From NCBI GenBank assembly GCA_004377245.1, contig SOIK01000035.1:1-11072 (forward strand): DNA of 11,072 bases, written 5' to 3'. The DNA comes from Sulfurovum sp. GTDB taxonomy: Bacteria; Campylobacterota; Campylobacteria; Campylobacterales; Sulfurovaceae. Shown piece after piece: positions 1-9,797 of the stretch. A program made the position numbers and the translations under genes. Numbering within the stretch: position 1 is the first letter of the stretch; each line of letters starts with the position of its first letter. The notes beneath the pieces were generated by a model. That model did no database searches and was not told the DNA's origin. It saw nothing but the letters and a program-made list of their open reading frames with translations.

Positions 1-730
1 ACTGCAACCAGAGAGATTGAGTGACAAGGGAATTGAAGAGGCGATAAAAGCTGCAAACCCTGACTTCATAGTAGTGGCTGCTTTTGGACAGCTTTTACCA
101 AAATCTATCTTGGACATCGCACCATGTATCAACTTACATGCTTCCTTGTTGCCACAATACAGAGGAGCATCTCCAGTACAGCAGTCATTACTAAACGGTG
201 ACGAGTATACGGGTGTGACTTCTATGCTCATGGAAGAGGGGCTTGATAGTGGTCCGATACTAGGGTATTATTACTTTAAGATACCAGAAGAGATGAAACT
301 TCAAGCTTTAATGACAAAACTTGGAGAGGATGCATGCGGACTCACTCTGGATACCATTCGTAATTTTGAGAACTTAGCGCCACAAGAGCAAACCAAAGCC
401 AATGCTACACATTGTAAGAAGATTAAAAAATCAGATGGTGAAGTAGCCTTTACAGATGCAGGCACACTTTACAATAAATACAGAGCATTTGAAGGATGGC
501 CAGGTATCTTTATGGCTAATGGGACAAAACTTTTGGAGCTTACTTTGATTGAGAAGGAAGAGTCACATACAGAGGGAGAGATACTCTCTTTTAATGATGA
601 AAACATTATTGTAGGGTGTTTACATGGGTCTGTGAGAGTAGGAAGTCTGCAGCCAGCTTCCAAAAAAGCAATGTCTGCAAAAGCGTATTGTGTAGGAAGG
701 GGGATGAAAGTTGGAGATACTCTCGTTTAA
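1..730 (+). CDS. fmt: Methionyl-tRNA formyltransferase, 3' part (5' end outside window)
   Basis: Transfers a formyl group from 10-formyltetrahydrofolate to methionine on initiator tRNA in the cytoplasm, for translation initiation. The open frame runs from base 2 with no start; the visible residues L-Q-P-E-R-L continue a known internal Fmt segment, so the TTG at 17 is not a real start. About 242 residues are present against a usual length near 305-315, so roughly 65-70 N-terminal residues are missing. The catalytic block I-N-L-H-A-S-L-L-P is clear: Asn at 131-133 and His at 137-139 correspond to E. coli N106 and H108, followed by a Y-R-G-A-S-P loop. The third catalytic residue, Asp (E. coli D144), is in G-L-D-S-G at 245-247. 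The C-terminal tRNA-binding domain follows and ends with TAA at 728-730. The last 20 bp overlap birA. Confidence 0.96.
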   Translation, partial: LQPERLSDKGIEEAIKAANPDFIVVAAFGQLLPKSILDIAPCINLHASLLPQYRGASPVQQSLLNGDEYTGVTSMLMEEGLDSGPILGYYYFKIPEEMKLQALMTKLGEDACGLTLDTIRNFENLAPQEQTKANATHCKKIKKSDGEVAFTDAGTLYNKYRAFEGWPGIFMANGTKLLELTLIEKEESHTEGEILSFNDENIIVGCLHGSVRVGSLQPASKKAMSAKAYCVGRGMKVGDTLV

Positions 731-1346
731 CTCGCTCCCTTCTACACAAAAGTATCTCCTAGAAAAGCTAGAAGAGGGTACACTACAAGTCCCTGTGGCC
801 GTCATCACTTCAGAGCAAAATGCTGGTGTAGGAAGTAGGGAGAACAGTTGGTCTGGAGGGGAAGGGAACTTTTTTGCTTCGGTAGCTGTAGAATTAGAGA
901 TGCTTCCTAAAGACTTGTCACTCTCTTCGGCTTCTATCTACTTCTCTTTTATCATGAAACAAGTGCTAAATGAGCTAGGACACGAGGTATGGCTTAAGTG
1001 GCCTAATGATTTTTACCTGGATGAAGATAAGATAGGTGGAACGATTACCCAAAAAGTAAAAAATGTTTTAGTATGTGGAATTGGAATCAATTTAAAAAAT
1101 ACGCAAAATGGCTACAGAGCCTTGCAGTGCGATATTACACCAGAAGTATTACTTGGAAATTACCTTGGAGCACTTGAAGAATTTCCAAAATGGAAGCAGA
1201 TTTTTAGTGAGTATGAGGTAGAATTTGAACTAAGCAGAAAGTTTTCAGTTCATATTGAAAACTATCAAAAGAGCCTTGCAGACGCTAGTTTGTGTGGGGA
1301 TGGCTCTTTAATCATAGGGGGTAAGAGGGTGTATAGTTTACGATGA
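711..1346 (+). CDS. birA: Biotin--[acetyl-CoA-carboxylase] ligase (BirA, catalytic domain only)
   Basis: Activates biotin with ATP to biotinyl-5'-AMP and attaches it to a lysine of biotin-carrier proteins. The 211-residue protein starts with TTG at 711 inside the end of fmt; the start puts the family's early S-T-Q motif at residues 11-13, and the purine-rich stretch at 696-703 can act as ribosome binding site. The biotinyl-AMP loop is G-V-G-S-R-E-N-S-W at residues 39-47, the K-W-P-N-D motif is at 96-100, and K-I-G-G begins at Lys107, equivalent to E. coli K183. V-C-G-I-G-I-N-L follows. There is no N-terminal helix-turn-helix, so it should not act as a biotin-operon repressor, and the C-terminal domain is very short. 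The loop is less arginine-rich than the E. coli G-R-G-R-R-G-R form. Its TGA overlaps the parA ATG (ATGA), indicating translational coupling. Confidence 0.92.
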   Translation: MEILSFNSLPSTQKYLLEKLEEGTLQVPVAVITSEQNAGVGSRENSWSGGEGNFFASVAVELEMLPKDLSLSSASIYFSFIMKQVLNELGHEVWLKWPNDFYLDEDKIGGTITQKVKNVLVCGIGINLKNTQNGYRALQCDITPEVLLGNYLGALEEFPKWKQIFSEYEVEFELSRKFSVHIENYQKSLADASLCGDGSLIIGGKRVYSLR

Positions 1347-2128
1347 GTGAAGTGATAAGCATAGCCAACCAAAAGGGTGGTGTAGGAAAAACAACTACGG
1401 CAGTAAATCTAGCAGCTTCTTTAGCTGAAAAGGGTAAAAAAGTCCTTCTTTTAGACATAGATCCCCAGTCTAATGCAACAACCAGCCTTGGGTTTAGCAG
1501 AAGTGATTATGAATTCAATATTTATCATGTACTTATAGGGAGTAAAAAGCTCTCTGAAGTGGTACTCAAAACAGCCATTGACAACCTTAAACTTGTACCT
1601 TCAAATATTGGTCTTGTTGGGATAGAAAAAGAGTTTTATAACCCTAAAAAGAAAAACAGAGAACTTATCCTTAAAGAGAAGATCAAAGAGGTCTCTAAAA
1701 AGTATGATTTTATCATCATCGATTCACCTCCAGCGTTGGGACCTATTACCATTAACGCTTTAAGTGCTTCTGACTCTGTGATCATTCCTATACAGTGTGA
1801 GTTTTTTGCCTTAGAAGGATTGGCACAGTTACTCAATACAGTAAGCCTTTTGAAAAAGACGATCAATCCAAAGTTGAAGATCAAAGGTTTCTTGCCTACG
1901 ATGTACTCTGGACAAAATAATCTCTCTAAGCAAGTGCTTGCTGATCTAACTCATCACTTTAAAGATAAGCTTTTTCATATCAAAAAAGGTAAAGAGTGTA
2001 TCGTTGTACCACGTAATGTAAAGGTAGCGGAGAGTCCAAGTTTTGGCAAACCAGTAATACACTATGCAACAAGTTCCAAAGGTTCTGTTGCATATAGAGA
2101 TCTAGCTACAGTGATCGTAGGAAGTTAA
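1343..2128 (+). CDS. parA: Chromosome-partitioning ATPase ParA (Soj family)
   Basis: ParA-type ATPase that binds nucleoid DNA as an ATP dimer and, with ParB-parS, segregates replication origins. The 261-residue length is normal for the chromosomal Soj subgroup, which lacks the N-terminal helix-turn-helix of many plasmid ParAs. The deviant Walker A motif K-G-G-V-G-K-T-T-T is at residues 11-19, with signature Lys11 and Lys16. The Walker A' segment D-I-D-P-Q-S-N is at 38-44, where Asp40 is the residue needed for hydrolysis in Soj. A Walker B-like I-I-I-D-S-P-P-A-L-G follows. The gene overlaps birA by 4 bp (ATGA) and its nearest purine-rich stretch (GAGGG at 1325-1329) is 13 nt from the start, so initiation probably depends on translation of birA. 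parB follows after one base. Confidence 0.95.
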   Translation: MSEVISIANQKGGVGKTTTAVNLAASLAEKGKKVLLLDIDPQSNATTSLGFSRSDYEFNIYHVLIGSKKLSEVVLKTAIDNLKLVPSNIGLVGIEKEFYNPKKKNRELILKEKIKEVSKKYDFIIIDSPPALGPITINALSASDSVIIPIQCEFFALEGLAQLLNTVSLLKKTINPKLKIKGFLPTMYSGQNNLSKQVLADLTHHFKDKLFHIKKGKECIVVPRNVKVAESPSFGKPVIHYATSSKGSVAYRDLATVIVGS

Positions 2129-2129
2129 A

Positions 2130-2999
2130 ATGGCATTAGGTAGAGGACTAGGAGATATCCTTTCTGAAGTAGAAGAGGCATATGAAAAAGATTTAAGTAA
2201 TATTGATAGTTTTGAACTCGAAGCACAGGGAGCTCGTGTTGAAGAGCTTCGTGTTGACAGTATCACTCCCAATCCTTTTCAACCACGTAAACATTTTGAT
2301 GAAAAAGCACTTCAAGAGTTAAGTGATTCGGTTAAAGAACATGGATTACTCCAACCTATCGTAGTTATAGAAAAAGAAGATGGTTATCTTCTTATTGCCG
2401 GTGAGCGTCGTTTAAGAGCACATAAACTTGCAAAACTTACAACTATTAAAGCGATCATCGCTGATGTAGATATAGATGAAGTAAGACTTCGTGAACTTGC
2501 ACTCATTGAAAATATACAAAGAGAAAATCTTAATGCTATCGAGCTGGCAAACTCTTATGCAGAGTTGATAGAAGTACATAAAATTACCCATGACGAACTC
2601 TCTGGCATCGTCCACAAAAGCCGTTCTCAGATTACCAATACGATGCGTCTTCTAAGTCTCTCAAATTATGCACAAAAACAAGTGGTTTCTGGAAAAATTT
2701 CTCAAGGGCACGCAAAAGTGTTAGTTGGACTTGATGAGAAAAAGCAAAAGATCATTATAGACAGTATCATCGGACAAAAACTAAGCGTTCGTGATGCAGA
2801 AAAAATGGTGAAAAATTATAAAGGGAATGTTTCAACTGTATCTCTTAAAACTTCTACACCTCATTTACTTGAAAAGTATGCAAAAGAGTTGGAAACAACA
2901 TTACCTTTTAAGCATAAAATCAAAGCTAAAAGCATTGAGATAAGCTTAACTAATGAGAAAGATATTGAAAACTTCTTAATATTCCTCAAAAAACCCTAA
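2130..2999 (+). CDS. parB: Chromosome-partitioning protein ParB (Spo0J family, CTP switch)
   Basis: Binds parS sites near the origin, loads as a CTP-dependent sliding clamp, and stimulates ParA. The 289-residue protein has the family layout. An N-terminal L-G-R-G-L-G tail resembles the ParA-stimulating segment. The ParB/Srx domain carries N-P-F-Q-P-R-K (about residues 48-54) and the CTP-binding arginine box G-E-R-R-L-R-A at 91-97. L-I-E-N-I-Q-R-E-N-L-N follows, then a helix-turn-helix around S-G-I-V-H-K-S-R-S-Q-I-T-N for parS recognition. The last roughly 60 residues are a lysine-rich dimerisation domain. The ribosome binding site AGGAAG at 2119-2124 lies inside the end of parA, 5 nt before ATG. 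I found no convincing parS consensus in the window. It is the last gene of the left-hand cluster. Confidence 0.95.
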   Translation: MALGRGLGDILSEVEEAYEKDLSNIDSFELEAQGARVEELRVDSITPNPFQPRKHFDEKALQELSDSVKEHGLLQPIVVIEKEDGYLLIAGERRLRAHKLAKLTTIKAIIADVDIDEVRLRELALIENIQRENLNAIELANSYAELIEVHKITHDELSGIVHKSRSQITNTMRLLSLSNYAQKQVVSGKISQGHAKVLVGLDEKKQKIIIDSIIGQKLSVRDAEKMVKNYKGNVSTVSLKTSTPHLLEKYAKELETTLPFKHKIKAKSIEISLTNEKDIENFLIFLKKP

Positions 3000-3026
3000 A
3001 ATTTAACCAACATCTCATCTCCAAAA

Positions 3027-3035
3027 TGCTAAAAT
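3027..3035 (+). promoter_or_regulatory. Candidate extended -10 promoter of the ATP synthase operon
   Basis: The 62-bp gap between parB and atpF' holds TGCTAAAAT, one mismatch from the extended -10 form TGnTATAAT. Campylobacterota housekeeping promoters are known to rely on an extended -10 with weak or absent -35 elements, and no clear -35 is seen here either. Transcription from this site would start near 3042 and give a leader of about 20 nt carrying the ribosome binding site GAGGAG at 3051-3056, 5 nt before the atpF' ATG. The position is an inference from motif and context only. Confidence 0.45.
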
Positions 3036-3061
3036 AATGCGAAATTACACGAGGAGTTTTA

Positions 3062-3484
3062 ATGCTTGATATACATTTACCATTGATGTTGTTCGTCTTA
3101 GCTTTGTTTCTGTTCCTTCTTGTTGTTTTAAATAATATGCTATTTCAGCCATTGGTTAAGTTCATGGATGATAGAGATAACTCTATAGCAAAAGATTTAA
3201 AAGCAGCAAAAGGTCTCAGCGGCAACAGTGATGAACTCAATGCTAAAGCAGATGAAAATATTAGCAATGCTAAAAATGAAGCTGCAGCAATAAGACAGAA
3301 AGCGATCGATGATGAAAAAACATTGGCTGCAAGTAAAGTCGAAACAAAACAGAGTGAACTGGACAAAGAGTATGGAAGCTTCGTTGAGAAGTTAGCCTCA
3401 GATAAAGAGAGTCTTAAAAATTCTCTTCTTTCTCAAATGCCTCTATTTAAAGAGAGCCTCAAAGCTAAGTTTAGCAAATTATAG
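3062..3484 (+). CDS. atpF': F0F1 ATP synthase subunit b' (FoF1 peripheral stalk)
   Basis: One of two different b-type subunits that form the peripheral stalk holding F1 against the a subunit. The 140-residue protein has one N-terminal membrane segment (about residues 6-28, rich in Leu/Phe/Val) without a signal peptide. A basic/acidic boundary (K-F-M-D-D-R-D) follows, then a charged, Ala/Lys/Glu-rich coiled coil to the C terminus. It is shorter than the neighbouring b subunit, as is usual for b'. ATG 3062 is preceded by GAGGAG at 3051-3056. It is the first gene of the ATP synthase cluster, directly after the only intergenic gap. The assignment rests on topology and position, since b-type sequences are poorly conserved; a separate role is unlikely here. 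Confidence 0.88.
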   Translation: MLDIHLPLMLFVLALFLFLLVVLNNMLFQPLVKFMDDRDNSIAKDLKAAKGLSGNSDELNAKADENISNAKNEAAAIRQKAIDDEKTLAASKVETKQSELDKEYGSFVEKLASDKESLKNSLLSQMPLFKESLKAKFSKL

Positions 3485-3496
3485 GAAGGGATGAAT

Positions 3497-4042
3497 ATGA
3501 AAAAAATAGCACTATTGTCTTTACTTATGGTACCTGCTATCCTTTTGGCTAGTGGTGGAGATGCTGAGTCAACACGTTACTTTGCTCAAACAGGTAGAGA
3601 GACAGACTTTTGGCCAAGAGTAGTTAACTTTACGATCTTCGCAGCACTGCTTTACTATTTGCTTGCCAACCCGATCAAAAACTTCTTCAAAGGAAGAAAA
3701 GAAGATATAGCAGCACAGCTTAGAGAGATAGAAGATAAACTTCAAGCAGCTAAAGATGAGAAGAAAGAAGCTCAAACTCGTTTGGATGAGAGTGGAAAGA
3801 AAGCTGAACAGATCATTGCTGATGCGAAAAAAGAAGCAACTCTTTTAGCGCAAAAGATCTCTGAAGCAAATGAAAATGAGTTGATTCTTATGGAAAAACA
3901 ACTTGAAGAAAAAATGACTTTAGAAGAGAGAAAATCTGCCAGAGAAGCGATCGATGAGATCTTGAGTGAGAATATCACGAATGACGACATCATGATCGAT
4001 GAAGCTAAAGTAGTTGATATTATTTCTAAGAAGGTGGCATAG
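3497..4042 (+). CDS. atpF: F0F1 ATP synthase subunit b, with N-terminal signal-peptide-like segment
   Basis: Second peripheral-stalk subunit, paired with b'. Two in-frame ATGs exist, at 3491 and 3497. The ribosome binding site AGGAAGG (3483-3489) is 1 nt from the first and 7 nt from the second, so I choose 3497 (181 residues). The N terminus M-K-K-I followed by a Leu-rich core and L-L-A-S-G-G looks like a cleavable signal peptide with a possible cut after Ser19. A second hydrophobic segment (about residues 42-57) is the membrane anchor proper, followed by a basic patch and a long charged coiled coil. Removal of the leader would leave the N terminus periplasmic, the normal b topology. Long N-terminal extensions are known for b in this phylum, for example in Helicobacter. 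The TAG stop is immediately followed by the atpH ATG. Confidence 0.9.
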   Translation: MKKIALLSLLMVPAILLASGGDAESTRYFAQTGRETDFWPRVVNFTIFAALLYYLLANPIKNFFKGRKEDIAAQLREIEDKLQAAKDEKKEAQTRLDESGKKAEQIIADAKKEATLLAQKISEANENELILMEKQLEEKMTLEERKSAREAIDEILSENITNDDIMIDEAKVVDIISKKVA

Positions 4043-4570
4043 ATGGAAGAGTTGATCGCTAAAAGATATGCACAAGCACTTTCATCAGTAAGTAAAGATA
4101 TTGCAAGTATTGTAGAAGTACTTAATGTACTTTCTGAAGCTATCAGCACTGAAGAAGTAAAGTCAGCTTTAACTTCTCCTATCGTTGCAGGTGAAAAAAA
4201 GACAGAGATGATCCTGTCTGCACTTGGTGACAAGGCAGATAGTACACTTGTCAACTTTATTAAGATCTTAGGTGAAAATAAAAGACTTGACTTGATTCCT
4301 GCTATTGCTAAAGTACTTAATGCAGACTTACAAAAAGAGTCAAATCAATACGAGGGTGTATTGAAGAGCAAAGAGACACTTGGTAAAGAAGAATTAAGTA
4401 AGCTTGAAGAGACACTTAAGAGATATACAGGTTCTACGATTAAATTGACACAAGAAAAAACGGATCTTGACGGGTTACGTGTTTCAGTTGATGATTTGGG
4501 TATTGAGGTTAACTTCTCTAAGCAGAGAGTTAAGGAACAACTAATTGATTTCATTAAGAAATCTTTATAG
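4043..4570 (+). CDS. atpH: F0F1 ATP synthase subunit delta
   Basis: Connects the peripheral stalk to the top of the alpha3beta3 head (the OSCP homologue). The 175-residue, soluble, mostly helical protein fits the family length of about 175-180. The N-terminal helical domain begins with the typical A-K-R-Y-A-Q-A-L segment (residues 5-12). The C-terminal part contains the conserved pattern D-L-G-I-E-V-N, comparable to the D-x-S-l-x-G region of other delta subunits though divergent, and ends in a final helix with Lys-Ser-Leu. ATG 4043 follows the atpF stop with no gap; AAGAAGG at 4028-4034 is a good ribosome binding site 8 nt upstream. Position between atpF and atpA is standard. Confidence 0.94.
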   Translation: MEELIAKRYAQALSSVSKDIASIVEVLNVLSEAISTEEVKSALTSPIVAGEKKTEMILSALGDKADSTLVNFIKILGENKRLDLIPAIAKVLNADLQKESNQYEGVLKSKETLGKEELSKLEETLKRYTGSTIKLTQEKTDLDGLRVSVDDLGIEVNFSKQRVKEQLIDFIKKSL

Positions 4571-4593
4571 TTATCTAAAAGAAAGGAGTATCA

Positions 4594-6108
4594 GTGGCAG
4601 TAAAATTGCAAGCAGATGAGATAAGTTCAATCATCAAAGAGAGAATTGAGAACTTTGAGATTGATGTTGACATCAATGAAATAGGAAAAGTAGTAGGTAT
4701 CGCAGACGATATTGCAACAGTATATGGTCTTAACAATGTTATGGCAGGAGAGGTTGTAGAGTTTGATAATGGTGCTAAAGGACTAGTATTAAACCTTGAA
4801 GAGGCAAACGTAGGTGTTGTTGTTCTTGGTACAAGTGCCGGTATTAAAGAAGGTATGAGCATTAAGAGAGTTGGAGAACTTCTTAAAACACCAGTTGGCG
4901 ATGCTATGATCGGTAGAGTTGTTAACCCACTTGGTGAAGCTATTGATGGTAAAGGTGCGATTGAAACAACTGAGCACAGATTTGTTGAAGAAAAAGCACC
5001 AGGGATCATGGCTAGAAAGTCTGTTCATGAGCCACTTCAAACAGGTATCAAAGCGATTGATGCACTTGTACCGGTTGGTAGAGGTCAAAGAGAGCTTATT
5101 ATTGGTGATAGACAAACTGGTAAAACAACATTGGCTATTGATACGATCATCAACCAAAAAGGTCAAGATGTTGTATGTATCTATGTTGCTATCGGTCAAA
5201 AACAATCAACAGTAGCTGCTACAGTGAAAAAACTTGAAGAGCATGGTGCAATGGATTATACGATCATCTTAACTGCTAGTGCATCTGACTCTTCAGCGTT
5301 ACAATTCCTTGCTCCATATGCCGGTGTAACAATGGCTGAGTACTTCAGAGACAATGGTAGACATGCAGTTATCTTCTATGATGACCTTTCTAAACATGCA
5401 GTTGCGTACAGAGAGATGTCACTTATTCTTAGAAGACCTCCAGGTAGAGAGGCATACCCAGGTGATGTTTTCTATCTTCACTCAAGACTTCTTGAAAGAG
5501 CTGCAAAACTTTCAGATGAATTAGGTGGCGGTTCTATTACTGCATTCCCTATTATTGAAACTCAAGCAGGTGATGTTGCGGCGTATATCCCAACAAACGT
5601 TATCTCTATTACGGATGGTCAGATCTTCCTTGAAACAGACTTGTTCAACTCTGGTATCAGACCAGCGATCAACGTAGGTCTTTCGGTTTCACGTGTTGGT
5701 GGTGCTGCTCAGATCAAAGCAACAAAACAAGTTTCAGGAACACTTAGACTTGACCTTGCTTCATTTAGAGAGCTTCAGGCATTTGCACAATTCGCATCTG
5801 ACCTTGATGACTATACTAGAGGTCAACTTGAGCGTGGACAAAGAATGGTAGAAGTGCTTAAGCAAGGACCATATGCTCCAGTGCCTATTGAAAAACAAGT
5901 TGTTATTATCTTTGCTGGTGCACAAGGATTCTTGGATGATATCCCAGTAGCAAGCGTAACGAAGTTCGAAGCTGACCTTATGCCGTTTATGGAAGCAAAA
6001 TATGCTGGTATTTTAGAAAGTATTAGAACTGATAAAAAAATCACTGACGATACGGATGCTGAGCTTAGAAAAGCAATTGAAGATTTCAAAGCATCTTTTT
6101 CGGCGTAA
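4594..6108 (+). CDS. atpA: F0F1 ATP synthase subunit alpha
   Basis: Non-catalytic nucleotide-binding subunit of the alpha3beta3 F1 head. At 504 residues it has normal length. The N-terminal beta barrel includes V-V-G-I-A-D-D-I-A (about residues 33-41). The Walker A motif G-D-R-Q-T-G-K-T is at residues 171-178. The strongly conserved downstream blocks include [21 protein letters not shown] (roughly 270-290) and S-V-S-R-V-G-G, whose Arg367 is the arginine finger that acts on the beta catalytic site. The start is GTG at 4594, preceded by AAAGGAG at 4582-4588 with 5 nt spacing. It has the strongest ribosome binding site in the operon, fitting the three copies per complex. No truncation or frameshift. 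Confidence 0.98.
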   Translation: MAVKLQADEISSIIKERIENFEIDVDINEIGKVVGIADDIATVYGLNNVMAGEVVEFDNGAKGLVLNLEEANVGVVVLGTSAGIKEGMSIKRVGELLKTPVGDAMIGRVVNPLGEAIDGKGAIETTEHRFVEEKAPGIMARKSVHEPLQTGIKAIDALVPVGRGQRELIIGDRQTGKTTLAIDTIINQKGQDVVCIYVAIGQKQSTVAATVKKLEEHGAMDYTIILTASASDSSALQFLAPYAGVTMAEYFRDNGRHAVIFYDDLSKHAVAYREMSLILRRPPGREAYPGDVFYLHSRLLERAAKLSDELGGGSITAFPIIETQAGDVAAYIPTNVISITDGQIFLETDLFNSGIRPAINVGLSVSRVGGAAQIKATKQVSGTLRLDLASFRELQAFAQFASDLDDYTRGQLERGQRMVEVLKQGPYAPVPIEKQVVIIFAGAQGFLDDIPVASVTKFEADLMPFMEAKYAGILESIRTDKKITDDTDAELRKAIEDFKASFSA

Positions 6109-6120
6109 GAAAGGCTTAGA

Positions 6121-8423
<2,303 letters not shown>

Positions 8424-8444
8424 GCGAGTCTTTAAAGGATAATT

Positions 8445-8831
8445 ATGGAACTTATGAAGCTAGAAATAGTCACACCAGACGGTGTGATCTTTGACGCTGA
8501 AGTAAAACAGGTAACACTGCCAGGTAGTGAAGGTGAATTTGGTGTTCTACCATCTCACGCTACATTGGTATCGTTACTCGATACAGGTGTGATCGTTATC
8601 GAAAAATCTGACTCAAGTGAAGTAGCGGTTGCTATCAACTCTGGGTATGTGAAAGTCGAAGAAGAAAAAACCACGTGTATCGTTGATGGTGCAGTCGCTC
8701 TCTCTGGTGAGGACAGTGACCTTGCTAAAGCACTTGAAGCAGCCAAAGAGTTGCTCAAGAGTGCAGAATCTTCTAAGGTAGCTATCGCATCTGCGGTAAG
8801 CAAAGTAGAGCATATGGGAAAGTCTCTTTAA
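8445..8831 (+). CDS. atpC: F0F1 ATP synthase subunit epsilon
   Basis: Rotor subunit bound to gamma and the c ring; its C-terminal helices can inhibit ATP hydrolysis. The 128-residue protein has the N-terminal beta sandwich with L-E-I-V-T-P-D-G (residues 6-13), the conserved L-P-G-S-E-G-E-F-G-V-L-P-S-H-A pattern (25-39) and G-Y-V-K-V (68-72). A C-terminal Ala/Glu/Lys-rich helical segment follows, shorter and less basic than in E. coli (about 138 residues there). ATG 8445 has AAAGGA at 8434-8439 with 5 nt spacing; the in-frame ATG at 8454 is less well placed. It ends only 1 bp before the tolQ/exbB start, with no terminator between. Confidence 0.95.
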   Translation: MELMKLEIVTPDGVIFDAEVKQVTLPGSEGEFGVLPSHATLVSLLDTGVIVIEKSDSSEVAVAINSGYVKVEEEKTTCIVDGAVALSGEDSDLAKALEAAKELLKSAESSKVAIASAVSKVEHMGKSL

Positions 8832-8832
8832 A

Positions 8833-9408
8833 TTGGGATCTCTCCTAGATTATTTCATAGACAGCAGTGCAATTACTATTTTTGTACTGCTTCTGCTCTC
8901 TGTTTATTTCATCGCTACATTTTGGGTATTTTTAGATAGATTTTATATCTTAAACTCACGCATAGGCTCTGAAGCCAAATCACTTAAAGCACTCTATACA
9001 GGTCAGTCAAAATCAGTGGCTAGTTCTTCACTTATTTTTACTTATCTGTCTCGTGTAAACACTCCAAATAAAGCCATACTGGAAGCAGCATCTTCTGATG
9101 CGATCCGTGTTTCAACCAAAGGGCTCACTTGGCTCTCCATTATCGCATCTACTTCACCGTTCATCGGTCTTTTTGGTACAGTTATAGGGATACTTGAAAC
9201 CTTTTCTAAACTCGGTTCACAGTCCAGTGCCTCTTTAAGTGTAGTTGCTCCAGCCATATCTGAAGCCCTCATCGCAACAGCGGCAGGTATCGCTGTGGCG
9301 ATCTTTGCGTATACTTTTCATTTGATCTTGAAACGTAAAGCATATGAACTTAGCTCACTTCTTACCTCTCAGTCAGAAGTGATTCTTTCTCAGGTTAATG
9401 AGGAGTAG
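8833..9408 (+). CDS. tolQ: TolQ/ExbB-family proton channel subunit
   Basis: Inner-membrane subunit of a proton-driven motor that powers a TolA/TonB protein. The 191-residue protein shows three membrane segments (about residues 14-32, 98-118 and 140-162). The family signature is in segments two and three: P-F-I-G-L-F-G-T-V-I-G-I-L and A-I-S-E-A-L-I-A-T-A-A-G-I-A-V-A-I. The Glu of S-E-A-L corresponds to ExbB Glu176, and the Thr residues in these segments line the proton path. The start is TTG at 8833, 1 bp after the atpC stop; GGGAAAG at 8816-8822 is a weak, distant ribosome binding site, so coupling to atpC is likely. Homologues here are called exbB in Campylobacter. I favour the Tol role because tolB and pal follow in relatives, but sequence alone does not separate TolQ from ExbB. 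Confidence 0.9.
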   Translation: MGSLLDYFIDSSAITIFVLLLLSVYFIATFWVFLDRFYILNSRIGSEAKSLKALYTGQSKSVASSSLIFTYLSRVNTPNKAILEAASSDAIRVSTKGLTWLSIIASTSPFIGLFGTVIGILETFSKLGSQSSASLSVVAPAISEALIATAAGIAVAIFAYTFHLILKRKAYELSSLLTSQSEVILSQVNEE

Positions 9409-9410
9409 TT

Positions 9411-9797
9411 ATGTTCTCATGGGATGATAGTCCGGACTTAAACATCACGCCTCTTGTGGATGTTATGTTGGTACTCATGGCGATACTTATGATCACTGCA
9501 CCGACAATTACTTTTCAAGAGCAGATAGCTCTTCCTCAGGGTTCTAAAACTGTTAAGGTCACGAAGTTAAAAACACTTACTATTCGTATGGATAAAGATC
9601 AAAAAATCTATCTCAATAACGATATCTACGGATTGGATACTTTTGCAGATGATTTTGTAAATCAATCCGTAAAATTTGATAAAAACTCTGAAGTCTATAT
9701 ACATGCAGATGAACAACTTAAATATAAAAATGTAATGTACTTACTTAAAAGTGTCAAAGCTGCCGGTTTTGAGAAAGTATCATTAATTACAGAATGA
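9411..9797 (+). CDS. tolR: TolR/ExbD-family proton channel subunit
   Basis: Partner of the preceding channel protein. It has one membrane segment (about residues 13-30) and a periplasmic domain. The segment begins L-N-I-T-P-L-V-D-V-M-L-V-L, in which Asp17 (9459-9461) is the invariant proton-carrying Asp equivalent to ExbD Asp25 and TolR Asp23. The periplasmic part has the usual I-A-L-P-Q-G strand, L-T-I-R-M-D-K-D-Q-K-I-Y-L-N and a final V-S-L-I-T-E. At 128 residues its length is typical (E. coli ExbD 141, TolR 142). GAGGAG at 9400-9405 is 5 nt upstream of ATG 9411. Its TGA overlaps the start of the next gene. ExbD is the alternative name. Confidence 0.92.
   Translation: MFSWDDSPDLNITPLVDVMLVLMAILMITAPTITFQEQIALPQGSKTVKVTKLKTLTIRMDKDQKIYLNNDIYGLDTFADDFVNQSVKFDKNSEVYIHADEQLKYKNVMYLLKSVKAAGFEKVSLITE

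Noticed and set aside
2828..2843. parS-like half site TGTTTCA within parB
   Set aside because: The right half does not match. Similar half sites occur near 4483 (atpH) and 6739 (atpG), so this is the background level for this base composition.
3000..3061. Possible terminator after parB
   Set aside because: No stem-loop with a following T run is visible; the A/T-rich bases are better explained as promoter and leader.
3772..4254. 160-codon - strand open frame across atpF/atpH
   Set aside because: Ser/Ile/Phe-rich composition is typical of the antisense of Glu/Lys/Ala-rich coiled-coil genes; both sense genes are certain.
4575..5009. 144-codon - strand open frame over the start of atpA
   Set aside because: Ser/Thr/Pro/Leu-rich antisense translation with no motif; it covers the atpA ribosome binding site and the conserved N-terminal domain.
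5685..5699. GTTTCACGTG inside atpA, matching a large part of the bacterial parS consensus TGTTTCACGTGAAACA
   Set aside because: Only the left part and centre match (10 of 16). The bases encode the invariant S-V-S-R-V-G segment, and the second half of the palindrome is absent.
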